From NCBI GenBank assembly GCA_918797485.1, contig CAKKNE010000001.1, forward strand, positions 1,364,001 through 1,428,000: a DNA stretch of 64,000 nt, given 5' to 3'. Positions within the stretch are counted from its first letter, which is position 1, and each line of letters opens with the position of its first letter. This stretch comes from Pelagomonas calceolata (Eukaryota > Sar > Pelagophyceae > Pelagomonadales > Pelagomonadaceae). Positions 13,374 through 23,390 of the stretch are shown here, in pieces. Under the pieces are notes generated by a model, which saw only the letters and a program-made list of their open reading frames with translations, made no database searches and was not told the origin of the DNA. Both the position numbers and the translations under genes were made by a program.

Positions 13374-13845
13374 CAATTCATATTCATAGGCGCGCGCGGG
13401 ATAGCGCCGTCGTAAATTCGTAGATATAGAATCGTGAACTCGGATTTTTTTTTAGTACTGGGCCCCTATAGATATATATATACCTCTATATATAATATCT
13501 GTCCTACAATCTCCCTAGGAATCATTTTGTGGTCAAGTGGGGAAGGGGAAAATAATTTTTTATACGTCCTTCTATGCGTTTCTTAGGGGAAATAGTAATT
13601 TCGATATATATATCGATATGCTTGCTAGTGTCTTACAGGCCGCTAGCCGCGGATACCGCCATCGCGCGGGCCCAGACGCCGCGCCCCGGGACGGTATCCC
13701 CTCGGACTGGCTCAGTTTATATATCAAAAAACAAAGCGGTCACGCCCGGATATCTAATACAGGCCCTGGCCCCTCTCAGTGCCGTAGTAGATAGATAATA
13801 TTAGATTACCACTCTCAGCAGATCGCCTCATACGCCATACGCCTC
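13374..13845. other. Intergenic, AT-rich patch and promoter element
   Basis: Locally AT-rich DNA with TATATA runs at about 13465-13500 and 13603-13617, unlike the GC-rich surroundings. It holds one copy of the recurrent promoter element at 13624-13647. No gene seen. Confidence 0.6.
13624..13647 (+). promoter_or_regulatory. GCTAGTGTCTTAC promoter element, copy 1
   Basis: A 24-bp near-palindrome: GCTAGTGTCTTACAGG followed by CCGCTAGC. It ends 199 bp before the ATG at 13846 and is oriented toward it. It belongs to the family at 29534, 41305, 48289, 51759 and 57200. Confidence 0.7.
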
Positions 13846-14649
13846 ATGTCCTCCCCTGTCTGCATAATGGCGGCGGGCGCGGCGATGCCGAACCCGGAAA
13901 ATGAAGTCCTGAGCCCGGCGCAAATGGCCGGCCTCATGATGTTCACGATGATCGGGAGCCTCGGCGGACCGCAGTCCGACGAGAGCTACTTGGACACGTT
14001 CGAGCGGGCGTTTGACGTTCACTGTCCCGCGCCGACGCTCGAGGAAGTCAAACGGGCGTATCTCTACGATTTTCCGGAGGACGCCGCCGAAGAGGAAATG
14101 AAGTACTGGCAGAAGATCTGGGCGCGCGTCGCGCGAGCCTTAGCACGCCGCCGCCGCCGGGAGGCGCGTCTACCTCTCCTGCTCTGCCGGCGCCGCTATT
14201 ATAAGGACGTCTACCAACGGCACCCGGAGTATGGTGTCGCCGACAAGATCATGCGCCTGGCGGACAAGCTGCCCGTTGACGAGCTCCGGAGCGTCGCGGC
14301 GCGGTTATTGGCGCTGGCCAATGCTAAGGAGTCGCCGAGTCCCCGCGACCCCATCGCGGAGGCCGCTGTCGTCACGGCTTTAGCGGCCGAGACGGACGAA
14401 TGGATCGAGGCCGAGCGGGCCGCCGCGGCGCTCCGCCCGCCCCCGCCGCCGCCGCCCGATCCGCTCGCGGGCGGCGTCCGCCTCGAGCCTGGTACTCAGG
14501 AATCCCGAGCTCTTATGGACAAGATGTTCGCAAGTTTTGGTCGAGCCGCCGACGCCCGCGACGCCGCGGCCCGAAACGTCATCGTCAAGCTCGCGCGACC
14601 GTTCTCCGGCGAGGAGGACCTCTTCAAGCACATGGTGTCGTTCCTGTAG
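13846..14649 (+). CDS. Hypothetical protein, 267 aa
   Basis: No family recognised. The ATG at 13846 is followed by two further in-frame Met codons (13867 and 13885) that could be the true start. Residues about 75-115 are Arg/Lys-rich (ARALARRRRREARLP). A poly-Pro run (PPPPPPPDP) separates this from a C-terminal helical region ending LARPFSGEEDLFKHMVSFL. Predicted soluble and mostly helical. The promoter element lies about 200 bp upstream. Coding is supported by the long frame and GC-rich third positions; no function can be assigned. Confidence 0.65.
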   Translation: MSSPVCIMAAGAAMPNPENEVLSPAQMAGLMMFTMIGSLGGPQSDESYLDTFERAFDVHCPAPTLEEVKRAYLYDFPEDAAEEEMKYWQKIWARVARALARRRRREARLPLLLCRRRYYKDVYQRHPEYGVADKIMRLADKLPVDELRSVAARLLALANAKESPSPRDPIAEAAVVTALAAETDEWIEAERAAAALRPPPPPPPDPLAGGVRLEPGTQESRALMDKMFASFGRAADARDAAARNVIVKLARPFSGEEDLFKHMVSFL

Positions 14650-14780
14650 AGATAGATAGAGTAGTCTTTCGCGTCTATGTACACGACCCCGTTTGGGCGC
14701 GCTCGACGCGGTCCGGGAGGGGATAGTGGGGGAGGGAATTTTGCGACCGCGGTGTGCGGGAGCAGCGCGCGAGCGCCGCC

Positions 14781-17328
14781 CTAAGGGAAGTAGTTCTTGT
14801 CGACGTTCGTGGTCTGGTCGAGGAAGAGCAGGTCCGTGTACGTGGGGAGCGTCCAGAGGTCCGCCGGGCACAGGCCCTCGGCGGCGTCGCACACCTCCCT
14901 GATATCGATCATGGTTTCGAGGCGCAGCGTGCGCGCGAGGTCCGCCTGCGGCTTGCCCGACGACGCATGAATTTCCTCGATGGCCTTGCCGAGCGTGTCG
15001 AGCGCGGCCTCGAGGGCCGCGACCTGGGGCAGCTCGGCCGCCTTGGCCGAGGGCAGGACGTGCTTGTTGATCATGTCCACCATGCACTTGGCCTCGATGT
15101 CGACGGTGCCAACGTAGTGGTCGAGGAGGATTTCCTGCGTGCACATCCACCGTTGGCGGGTTTGGTCGCGTCGATGGCGTGTTATGCGATAGTATGTCTC
15201 TCGTTGTTGCTGAGTCATGTGGCTTGGTCCACGCCAAGCCTCGAACGAACAGCACGCCATCGCCGCGGAAGTCACAGAAACCAACAGGACGCAGTAAACA
15301 CGCCTGGCGCGCCGCGCACTCGTTGGGCTTGAGCACGCCCATGGCCTCGAAGAGCGCCGTGTTCTTCGGGTCGCTGTAGCGGCAGATGGCGTCGACGCCC
15401 GAGTCGATGCGCCAGACACCACGCTTCGTCAGCATCTCCTGGTTGGCCTCGTCGTAGTTGTCGCCGTTGAAGACGACCTGTGGGAACCAACCAGTGAGTC
15501 GCGTGCTCCGCGCCATCCAAAACCACACTCTCCCTGCTCTCCGGACGCAAGCGACCATGGCCGCTGACCGAGAAGTTCGTCGAGCAGACGCCGTCGCGTC
15601 ACCTTGGGCACGTGCGTGTTGATGAGGTCCGCGGCGACGGCCTGGGCCGTCTCGCCGCCCTCGATGCGGTCCGCGACCTCCTTGAAGGCGTTGGCCGTGA
15701 TCGTGTTGAGCACCGTGTTCACGAGGGACACGTTCTGGGCCGAGCCGACGGCGCGGAACTCGAAGCGGTGGCCGCCGTAGGGGAAGGGCGACGTGCGGTT
15801 GCGGTCTTGCGCGGGGATCTCCATGTGGCGCATGCCCTCGACGCCCATGGAGAGGTCCTTGGTCTTGGGCTCGTACTTGCCGCCGCCCTTAGCGTAGGCC
15901 GTGAGGTACTCGGTCATGTCGTCGCCCAGGTAGGTGGACACGATGGCCGGCGGCGCCTCGCAGGCGCCGAGGCGGAAGTCGTTGCCCGGGCTCGAGATCG
16001 CCATGCGCATCAAGTCGCCGTGCTTGTCGATGGCCGAGACGATGGCGGCCATGATCGTCGGGAAGGCGTCGTCGCCCGCAGCCTTGGTGATCTGGCCGAT
16101 GTTGAGGAGGTTGACGCCGTCGTGCGTGCCGATGGACCAGTTGTTGTGCTTGCCGGACCCGTTGATGTTGTTGAAGGGCTTCTCCTGGAGGAGGGCGGCC
16201 AATCCATACTGGGCCGCGGTCTCCTCGATGATCTGCATCACGACCTGTGTGGAATCATACAATCACGAAACTGTCTCTGCTCATTCGCGAGACGCGTGGA
16301 CTCTCTCACGGCCACGTCGACGGCGTCGCGGCGCCGCGACCACGTCAAGTTCAACTTCAATGAAGACGCTGAATCACTACCAAGTTCTGGTCGATCTGCG
16401 TCGTGGCCGTGCCGAACAAGGGCGCGAACTCGTACTGGTTCGGCGCGACCTCGCGGTGGCGCGTGCGGAGCGGGATGCCGAGGCGGAAGCACTGGGCCTG
16501 GATCTCCTGCATGCACGCGAGCGCCGCGGTGGCGTGGCTGGGGGCGGCCATGTAGTGGTCGCACATCTCCTGGCCGCGCGGCGCGTCGGCGCCCATGATC
16601 GTGCGGCCCGCGAGCATGAGGTCCTGGCGCTCCGTGTACTTGTCGCGCGGGATGAGGAAGATCTCCTGCTCGAGGCCGATGTTCGACCCGAGGCCCGTCG
16701 CCTCATACCCCAAAAGCTTGAGGAGGCGCACGCCCTCGCGGTTGAGGGCGTCGACCGAGCGGAGGAGCGGCGTCTTCTCGTCGAGCGCGTCGCCGAAGAA
16801 GGAGACGAGGCACGACGGGATGAAGATCGTGTCGCCCCGCAGGTAGATCGGCGACGACGAGTCGACCTGGACGTAGCCGCTCGCGCAGTGCGTGCCGCGG
16901 AGGCCGCCCGACGGGTACGAAGACCCGTCCGTCTCGCCCTGGATGAGGTCCTTGCCCTTGAGGTCCCAGACGGGAACGCCGTCGTTGTCGAACTTGAAGA
17001 AGGCGTTCTGGACCATGCCCACGAGGCCGTGGCGCACGCCGCTGGCGCCCTGGGGCTGGAACGCGTGCGTGAAGGTGGTCGCGTCGTTCTCCGTCGCCCA
17101 CTCGAGGACGGCCGCCGCGACCTTGTCGGCCATGGCCGCGTCCTTGGTCCACTCGGCGTTGCTGAGGGTGGCGGCGCTCAAGCCCTGCTTCGCGAGGTAG
17201 GGCTCGGCGGTCGCGCCCTTGAAGACGTGGTCGCCGTAGCCCTCGAGGAGGCCCGAGACGGCGCGCGCGTTCGCGCGGAGCGCCGGCTGCGCCGTCGCCT
17301 TGAGCGTCTTGGCTAACGCGGCGCGCAT
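14781..17328 (-). CDS. glnN: Glutamine synthetase type III (GSIII)
   Basis: ATP-dependent glutamate + ammonia to glutamine, assimilating nitrogen. Four exons (17328-16381, 16244-15603, 15477-15304, 15134-14781) encode 705 residues, the usual GSIII length. The N-terminus is Ala/Arg/Lys-rich (MRAALAKTLKATAQPALRA), like an organelle transit peptide. Conserved GSIII stretches include GYVQVDSSSPIYLRGDTIF, GLEQEIFLIPRDKY, VAPNQYEFAPLFG, HKLP-region residues reading NINGSGKHNNWSIGT, RFEFRAVGSAQN, and VVFNGDNYDEAN after the second intron. Splicing joins ARQ to EILLDHYVGTVDIEA, as the family expects. All three introns are introner-like; two use GT and one uses GC donors. GSIII is typical of stramenopile and haptophyte algae. 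Identity is very secure; plastid versus mitochondrial location is inferred. Confidence 0.95.
15135..15303 (-). mobile_element. Introner-type intron 3 of GSIII, GC donor
   Basis: 169 nt. The donor dinucleotide is GC (GCGTGTTT) and the acceptor is TGCACGCAG. It carries the core ACGCCATCGACGCGACC. The exon junction ARQ/EILL matches the GSIII family and no GT donor gives the right frame nearby. Confidence 0.8.
15478..15602 (-). mobile_element. Introner-type intron 2 of GSIII
   Basis: 125 nt, GT donor (GTGACGCG), acceptor TTCCCACAG before GTCGTCTT. Splicing gives NTHVPK joined to VVFNGDNY in phase 0, as GSIII requires. The minus-strand 3' end GACTCACTGGTTGGTTCCC resembles the introner terminus at 25561. 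Confidence 0.85.
16245..16380 (-). mobile_element. Introner intron 1 of GSIII (family 2)
   Basis: 136 nt. On the minus strand the donor GTAGTGAT and the exon after the acceptor (GTCGTGAT) are a 7/8 target duplication; the acceptor is CCACACAG. The body (CGAAACTGTCTC, CGAGACGCGT, GACTCTCT, GTCGACGGCGTCG) matches the introns at 34560-34724 and 47314-47429. Confidence 0.9.
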
Positions 17329-18130
17329 GGTTTCTTATTGACCTGCGGGCGGCGGCGGTTCGATGCAGCAAATGGCTGCGATGTCGTGCGGCGGCGGATA
17401 AGCGCGCGTCTTGCGGTTATGCGTGCCGGGGCCGCGGCGGCGGCGTCTCTTGCAGCGATGGCGTTACGACAGCTGCTGAGATGCAGCGGTTGCTCCGCTT
17501 TGCGGCCGAATGGACGCCCTGGTCAGAGATATCCCGACTTCCGATTGTTGCATGCGCAGAGCTTGCAGCTTCGCTCCGACGTGGTGGGAGTGCTGGTCGG
17601 GCTTCAGTACGCTTATCAATCGTCTGGACGCAGCACGCTAACCTTAATGTAACCCCTGTTTTACAAGCTGAGGCTGTGCGTCGCGAGGCATGGAGGCACG
17701 GCGACTGGGAGAGCAGATTTCGTCCAGCGGCCCGGGGAAGGACTCTTCGCACTTCTTAAGGAGCCGCTGCAGTCTTGCGGCCAGCCCTGCGGGAGGTTTA
17801 ACTTCGAGGTGCAAGGTCCGCCTCCACAGGTCCACTGGCGCCCCGAGGGCTCGGTGGCGCGTCCTGAGCTCGGAAGGGACCCCGACGTGACGCCCGATCA
17901 ACACTGCGAGGAATGGGGGGGGGCTACTTCGGGATCGCGGCGCGGCGCGTCCATGGCGTTTCAATCACTTCTCTTACTCCAGTCAGACGGCTCACTTCCC
18001 GAGCCCCGCGTACGGCGAGGCGTGCGACGGAGACTTTGCGACAGCTCCGCGCGGCGGCAGCGGCGGCGGCGCCTTCTCGCCGTTCTCCGTCGTCGTCGCC
18101 GTCGGCCCGTCGCGCGGCGGCAGGTCCGGC

Positions 18131-18226
18131 CTGTGTGGAAGTCAAATCTCGGGCGCCCCACGCCATCGACGCGATGTCATCTCCGTAGCTGCGTCTGCTC
18201 GATGGCGTGGAGGTAGCCTGACACAG
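18131..18226. mobile_element. Complete introner element outside a recognised gene (96 bp)
   Basis: Begins CTGTGTGGAAGTCAAAT and ends GCCTGACACAG. It is flanked by a perfect 8-bp duplication GGTCCGGC (18123-18130 and 18227-18234). Inside, CCACGCCATCGA and TCGATGGCGTGG form a 12-bp inverted repeat. It is the clearest compact family 1 element in the window. Confidence 0.85.
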
Positions 18227-18566
18227 GGTCCGGCGGGCAAAGGCGGCAATTGGGCTGAGGTTGCCGACGACGTGCGACCACGTATTTCGCATGTCTTGGC
18301 CCACGCGCGAGGCGCTCGTCGGGCGGCGGTATTTTATAACCATGCTCGCGTTCGAGAACGGGCGTCGCGACCAGTGGCTGGGGCGTAAAAGTCGGGCGTA
18401 ACTTTTTGCCGGAATATTGCCCTGCTCTAGCCCTGCTAACTATTAAGCTCGGTTACTCGTGGCGCGATCGGTGTTCCAGACTGAGTCCTCGAGTAAAGGA
18501 CTGATGAACTTTTCCTGGTCGTGCGCGGTGAGGCGCGGCCGAGCAGGAATGCGATTAGTGGCTGAA

Positions 18567-18586
18567 CTAGTGTATCAACACACTAG
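18567..18586. promoter_or_regulatory. CTAGTG/CACTAG palindromic promoter element (variant)
   Basis: CTAGTG, then TATCAACA, then CACTAG; the same 6-8-6 layout as 2481-2500. It lies about 200 bp before the ATG at 18784. Confidence 0.5.
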
Positions 18587-18783
18587 AGCTCTGCCGAGAC
18601 TTTTGGGTCAACGCTGCGTACAGAGCTTTAGGCGCGCTGCACAGGCGTGCAGACGTCTCTGCCATCGACAGTGACTGCTCGGTTCCGGCACTTCTCCTTG
18701 ATTGCATCCGTGCGAGCCACTGCAGCCATTTGCAATCGAGAGGGACTCGAGCAGCCACTGCATCCCTACGCCCCGAAAAAAGT

Positions 18784-20717
18784 ATGGCAACCTTCCAGGG
18801 AGGTGCCGGCAGTGATGCCGCACCGCTCGTGCTTGAAATCATCAAACTAACAAACCTACCCAAGCGGGAACACGACCGCACGCGCTGCCCCTTCGTCCGC
18901 GTGCACCTCGAGCCGGCCGACGCGCCGCCGCCGCTGCCGCCGCGGTCGCCGGAAGTGAGCCCGAAGGACCTGGCCAAGCTCATGGCCCAGAAGTCGCTGT
19001 CCGAGGCGGACGCCGCCCGCGTCAAGGACGCGCTCGCGACCGGGGCACAACCAGCACCGGAAGAGCAAAAGAAGGGCCGCTGGTCGCGCACGCGCGCCGC
19101 CGCCGCCGCGCTGCAAAAGAAGGCGTCGTCGACGACGTCCGCTTTACGAGCGCGGGCCAAGGAGCACCTCGACGAGACGCGCGCGCCACCAAACGCGCCC
19201 GGGTCTACGGAACCGCTCGAGACGTCCCACCGCCTGAACACTCTGGAACCGCAGTTCTTCTCATTTTTGAGAGTTGCCGAGCGCTGTACGCGAGACGACG
19301 TCGTCGTATTAAGGGTCCACGACGCGGCGGCCACAAGGACGAAATACCTGGGCGAGGCGCGCGTGCCCGTCGGCTTCCTCTCCTCCTCTACTACGCCCTT
19401 CGCTGTTGAATTAGCGGCCGAGAAGCACCGCTCAAATGACGCGTGCGAGATCTATGTGAGGCGCGTGCCCGTTTCAAAAGGGCCGCCGCGGACCGTGTCG
19501 CTCATCCTCGTGCGGCACGGCGAGAGCCGTTCGTATCCGTGTGGACATCAAAGTTCGGATGCTGCTCGATGGCGTGGAGGTTCTACGCCATCGACGCGAC
19601 GTCGGCCCCGTAACTGCACCTGCTCGATGGCGTGGAGGTTCACGAAGGTCGATTCCACGCAGGCTGGAACGAGGCCAAGTCCGACGCGAACTACTCGGCC
19701 ATGGTTTCGAAGAGGGACCACCCCCTGACGCCGCAGGGCGTCGCACAGGCGAGGGCACTGAACGATAAGTGGCGGCGAGCCTTGGGGCGGGACTTTGGGG
19801 AACGACCCCTGCCGTTTCTTGAGCTGGATGATTCGGGCTACCTCGGCGACAAGGGTGATGCCGAACGATTAGAAAGGGTCGATGTAGTGTGGGCCTCGCC
19901 CTTGACCAGGGCCCTGCAGACGGCCCTTGTTGGATTCCACGGCTTCCCTCCCCTGAGAAGTTTGGCGCTGCACGCGTCCTGCCGCGAAGTCAAAAACGTC
20001 GGCGGCTTTGACAGCGTTGGATTGGAGACTGGGTCGTACAGCATCCTCCAGCGGTGCGAGAAGAAGCTCGCCGAGGCCGTCGAGTCCCAAGAGGCGGCCT
20101 CTACTATATGTAGTGGCCTGGCTTGTGACGCCCGCGACGCCGCGGGCGAGTGGTGGCTGCCGTCCGAACGGCGCGAAGGCAAAAGAGCAGTAGACCGGCG
20201 AGCCGCCGAGTTTTTGAGGGAGGTCCAGTACGAGACGCTCGAGGGTCATTGTCAGGCACCGCTCGTCGTGTCGCACTCGCACTTCATCCGAGGGCTGTTT
20301 AAGAGATATAGGGACGCCGCGGACGTGACCACGAAACCGTTCTCCGTAAAAAAGCTGGCGAACTGCGGCGTCGTGGCCGTGGACGTCGTTTTTGACGACG
20401 CCGCTGGTGGGGCACCCTCAATGCGGAACCCGCGACTCTTGTTCGGCTCGGCGCTCGAAGGCGACGGCGAGTCCGACGAGTCGTCGGAGGACGAATCCGG
20501 GTCGAGGTTGGAGCGGGCGAAGAACTTCGGGAGCGGGGTCTTGTCCTCGATCGAGAAGCGCGTGCGGCCGGCGCGGAGCTACGCGAACACGCCGGACACT
20601 GGTAGCGTGGACCTCCTTGGCCTGGATGGGCCGCTGTTCGCGCCGCCGGTGGCGCCGCCGCCCTGCCCGCCGCGCGCGGCGCCGTCCTTCGAGGAGGGGG
20701 ACGGGTCGCTTATTTAG
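18784..20717 (+). CDS. C2-like domain + histidine phosphatase (phosphoglycerate mutase superfamily)
   Basis: Two exons (18784-19528 and 19663-20717) encode 599 residues. The N-terminal part (about 1-240) looks like a C2-type beta-sandwich interrupted by a Pro-rich loop and an Ala/Lys-rich stretch: LVLEIIKLTNLPKRE opens it and DDVVVLRVHDAAATRTKYLG closes it. The second half is a histidine phosphatase: LILVRHGESRWN (catalytic His), TRALQTAL (Arg) and VVSHSHFIRGLF (second His). The RHGESRWN motif is restored only when the introner intron is removed. The tail is Glu/Asp-rich then Pro-rich. Membrane-recruited phosphatase activity on a phosphoprotein or small phosphoester is inferred; the substrate is unknown. 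Confidence 0.85.
19529..19662 (+). mobile_element. Introner intron in the phosphatase gene, with internal duplication
   Basis: 134 nt, donor GTTCGTAT, acceptor TTCCACGCAG. The termini are decayed forms of CTGTGTGGAAATCAA. The segment CTGCTCGATGGCGTGGAGG occurs twice inside, flanking ACGCCATCGACGCGACG, so the element has an extra half copy. Splice sites are fixed by the RHGESRWN motif. Confidence 0.9.
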
Positions 20718-20784
20718 GTTAAAGTTGTCTATTTGTTGGATTTGCTGATCCTACTAAATGTGTTGACTCGGACACATCATCTTC

Positions 20785-21582
20785 TTACATTTCGACATAC
20801 AAATCCCCCTTGTCCCGGAGTTCTTGGGGTGTCATGGGGACAGATGAGGGTGTAGGCGGGGACAGGCGGGGCGACGCGCAGGAGACGAGACATTGCGGCG
20901 GACCCTGTGATGTCTCCTCTGGAAACTCGTCGACCTGAATTTGGACCCCATGTTGCCGCCAGTGCTGTGCGCCAGAAGAGGGAAATCGCACGCAGGGACC
21001 GACGCGTCCGTTAAGGTAAAACGTGCAGCACCCACGAGTCATATCAATGAGCAGGCCGAAAATAACTGGTTCGGTTATCCAGGTCCAGCAGTTGTCGAAA
21101 TTTCTCACTGCCAGACGCTGAGTCATGTCATCATACGGTAGCAAATGAGCGGTATTGGTTTCTGGGATAGTGCTGTCATCACAAGTGAGCGCAAGACGAA
21201 ACTCTTGGCCTAATCCCGCGAGCTGCACGCCCGTACCGTACCATGCGCAGTTTAATGTCACCTCGACATAGGTCACGCCCCGGCGAATCGGGCGAGAAAC
21301 GGTGAGTCCTAAATATTGACCAAAAGGTGCGTCGAGTAAAGGCATGACATCGACCTCGACCGCCTCTCGCCCGTCGGCGTCGGTGTCGATCCATGGGTGC
21401 GACCAGCTAGCGCGGTACGCGGGACTGTACGCAAACTGCGCCACGCGTAGCACCATCTCTCGCGGGAGATGGCGCAGCGGGTTGCCGGGTAGCAGCCGCG
21501 GCAGCGTCGCAATGCCAAGGAACGCGTAAATCGCCTCCGACGGCATCGGAGGGTCCACCCACCGCGTGACTGGTATCGACAT
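20785..21582 (-). CDS. SPRY-domain protein
   Basis: About 265 residues from the ATG at 21582 (MSIPVTRW). The frame remains open upstream to about 21735 without another ATG, so the N-terminus may be longer or lie in an unseen exon. After a helical F-box-like opening (MPSEAIYAFLGIATLPRLL, LRHLPREMVLRVAQF) the central part reads as SPRY: VTYVEVTLN, FDNCWTWI, and VIFGLLIDMTRGCCTFYLNG, the typical last strand with an FYLNG turn. SPRY modules bind protein partners; the partner is unknown. Family assignment rests on the FYLNG-type motif. Confidence 0.7.
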   Translation of the reverse strand: MSIPVTRWVDPPMPSEAIYAFLGIATLPRLLPGNPLRHLPREMVLRVAQFAYSPAYRASWSHPWIDTDADGREAVEVDVMPLLDAPFGQYLGLTVSRPIRRGVTYVEVTLNCAWYGTGVQLAGLGQEFRLALTCDDSTIPETNTAHLLPYDDMTQRLAVRNFDNCWTWITEPVIFGLLIDMTRGCCTFYLNGRVGPCVRFPSSGAQHWRQHGVQIQVDEFPEETSQGPPQCLVSCASPRLSPPTPSSVPMTPQELRDKGDLYVEM

Positions 21583-21760
21583 TGCTTCGCTGTCCAATAT
21601 TTGTTGCGCAATCGCAATCAATGCGCTCGGTACGATCCCTGCGCGACCCAACCCACCCAGCGTATCAAAGGCACTAGGACTGTCTATCGACTGTCTTAAA
21701 GGTGCCCTTGATGACTCCGATTTGACTTGGCGTCCCCTCCTTTAGGCTTTACGGCGAAAT

Positions 21761-21814
21761 TACGCCATCGACGCGACGTGTTGCCTTCAAGTTGCGACTC
21801 GCGTCGATGGCGTA
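21761..21814. repeat. Intergenic hairpin built from the introner core
   Basis: Perfect 16-bp arms, TACGCCATCGACGCGA (21761-21776) and TCGCGTCGATGGCGTA (21799-21814), around a 22-bp loop. The arms are the same core that lies inside the introner introns, but no element termini were found. It sits between two minus-strand genes. It may be a decayed element or a transcript 3'-end hairpin. Confidence 0.65.
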
Positions 21815-21872
21815 TACTAGTAATTCATTACTTGTTAGTCCCCCCAGGCCGGAAAAGGGGAGAGGATACCGC

Positions 21873-22598
21873 CTACTTCCGCGCCCGCTCATACTCACGA
21901 ACAGCAGCCACAGCTTCCCGGTCGGCCTTGTCCGCGTCGACCCTCTCGATATCGCGCTGCTCCCTTTTGAGTTTGTTGATGTAGCGCTCGTTGTCCGGCT
22001 CCGCCTTCAGCAGCTGCGCCATCTGGACCTCGAAGGCCTTGAGACACAGCGCTTTCAGTTCGGCCGAAGGCTTCTTGTAGAAATTGAGAAAACAAGGAGA
22101 AGTAGCATGGTCCCGGTGATCTTGGACCTTGCCGAAGCGCTCGTCGCCTTCGAGCGTGCAGATGTGGACGCCCGGGAAAGCTACTAGACTCTCAAATCCT
22201 GCCTCGGGTTCCTTGTCAATAGCTTGGGGAGCGGGCCAGTCGTAGGCGTACCACCACCTTCTTAAAAATTCCTGGAGGAGCTTGCCGCGTAACGTGCCAT
22301 AGAACGCCTGCTCCGCTTCCCCGCCCTTTTGCTTCTTGGACCGCGCGGTAGCGGTCGGCGCCTTGCGAGAAGCAGGCTTGCGCGCAGGAGACTTCTTTGC
22401 TGAACCGGCGGACTTCTTCCGGGCCAGCGTCGCGAGGGGCACGTCGTCCGAGTCGTCCGAGTCGTCGCGGTCGAAGTCGAACTCCTCCTCGCCGGAGTCG
22501 TCGCCGGACGAACTCTCGACGACGCGTTTCTTGGGCGCCGAGCGCCGCCTAGGAGCTGGTTTTCTTTTAGCGATGGGCTCGTCGCTGTCCGACGAGTC

Positions 22599-22633
<35 letters not shown>

Positions 22634-22907
22634 TGCTGCTGCTCGACGGCGGCGGCGGCGGTCGTTTTTTCGCCGGCGCCTTCTTCGGCGGCGCGGCTTT
22701 TTTTTGTGGTTGGAGCTTGGACAGCGGCACGTCGTCGTCGGACGAGTCGCTGCTGGAGCCGCCGCCCGTCGGCGGCGGCGGCGGCGGCTTTGGCGGCGGC
22801 GCGTCCGCCATCGCCGCGTCGCCGTCGCCGTCGCGCGCCTCCCTGGAGGAACTCTGCGCCTGCATCTGCGCGAGCGGCACGTCGTCGTCGCTGTCGGAGC
22901 TCGACAT
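21873..22907 (-). CDS. Acidic/basic nuclear-type protein with DDDVPL repeats
   Basis: 344 residues from ATG 22907 (MSSSDSDDDVPLAQM). The first two thirds are low-complexity: runs of Ser/Asp alternate with Lys/Arg/Pro, and the tag DDDVPL or SDDVPL followed by a short hydrophobic end appears three times (LAQM, LSKL, LATL). Basic stretches such as KKAPAKKRPPPPP and KKSPARKPASRK look like chromatin-protein tails. The ordered C-terminus (about 240-344) contains FYGTLRGKLLQEFLRRWWYAYDW, a region with CTLEGDERFGKVQDH, and a final charged helix. I do not recognise this domain. Nuclear location is inferred from composition. Confidence 0.7.
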
Positions 22908-23390
22908 CTTTTGTTGTTTGCTCCGCGGCGGCCGCTGCGCGCGCTGGAGCCTTGGGTCTAGGCTGGGGCCTGGCTGGGCCAAACGAGTGCGCGTGCGTTC
23001 GCGGAGTGATTGCTGTGGTTGTTGAGCTTGTCTCTGCGCTATCGCGCCCAGCGACCTGGTCCTTACCTCGCAAAAGCCCTTAATTAGGTCGGCGGCGATT
23101 TGGCTTAAGGCCATTTTACCTACTAGCACTCACGGGTTTTCTCACGAACGAACCACTCCTTGAACGTGTGAGGAAGTCTACAGCCGTCCTCTGAGCCCCC
23201 AGTCTTCGACAAAATGCCAGTGCGGCCGTCGCTGCAGCGCGTCTCAGCGCTCTGCTTGCTGCCCTCTCACCGAGCACAGGACGCGGCGCAGGCGGCCAGC
23301 TACACGCCATCGACGCCGCGCATAGGCTACACGCCATCGACGCGACGCATATATATATACATCATCAGCTAGAGGCTGCCCCGCGACAGC
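22908..23390. other. Divergent promoter region with tandem introner-core repeat
   Basis: Between a minus start (22907) and a plus start (23391). The minus frame stays open to 23129 but shows no clear protein character there. Two adjacent 26-bp copies of GCTACACGCCATCGACGC (about 23302-23353) lie just before the plus gene, followed by TATATATATAC. Confidence 0.5.

Larger units (their letters stand above)
17329..18783. other. Unresolved region with a free-standing introner element
   Basis: Between GSIII and the phosphatase gene. Short opposing open frames exist (for example minus 17644-17964 and minus 17924-18343), but none is convincingly coding. An intact introner element with a perfect target duplication sits at 18131-18226, and a palindromic promoter variant at 18567-18586. 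If the element is an intron it would be in a minus-strand transcript, because only that orientation gives a legal (GC) donor. Confidence 0.45.

Noticed and set aside
15612-17316. Long plus-strand open frames over GSIII
   Set aside because: Exact antisense of the secure GSIII exons; stops are rare because of high GC. The Val/Arg/Glu-heavy composition is typical of a shadow frame.
17644-18343. Minus-strand frames around the introner at 18131 as a gene
   Set aside because: Removing the element as a GC-AG intron joins to an Arg-only frame that ends soon; protein character is missing.
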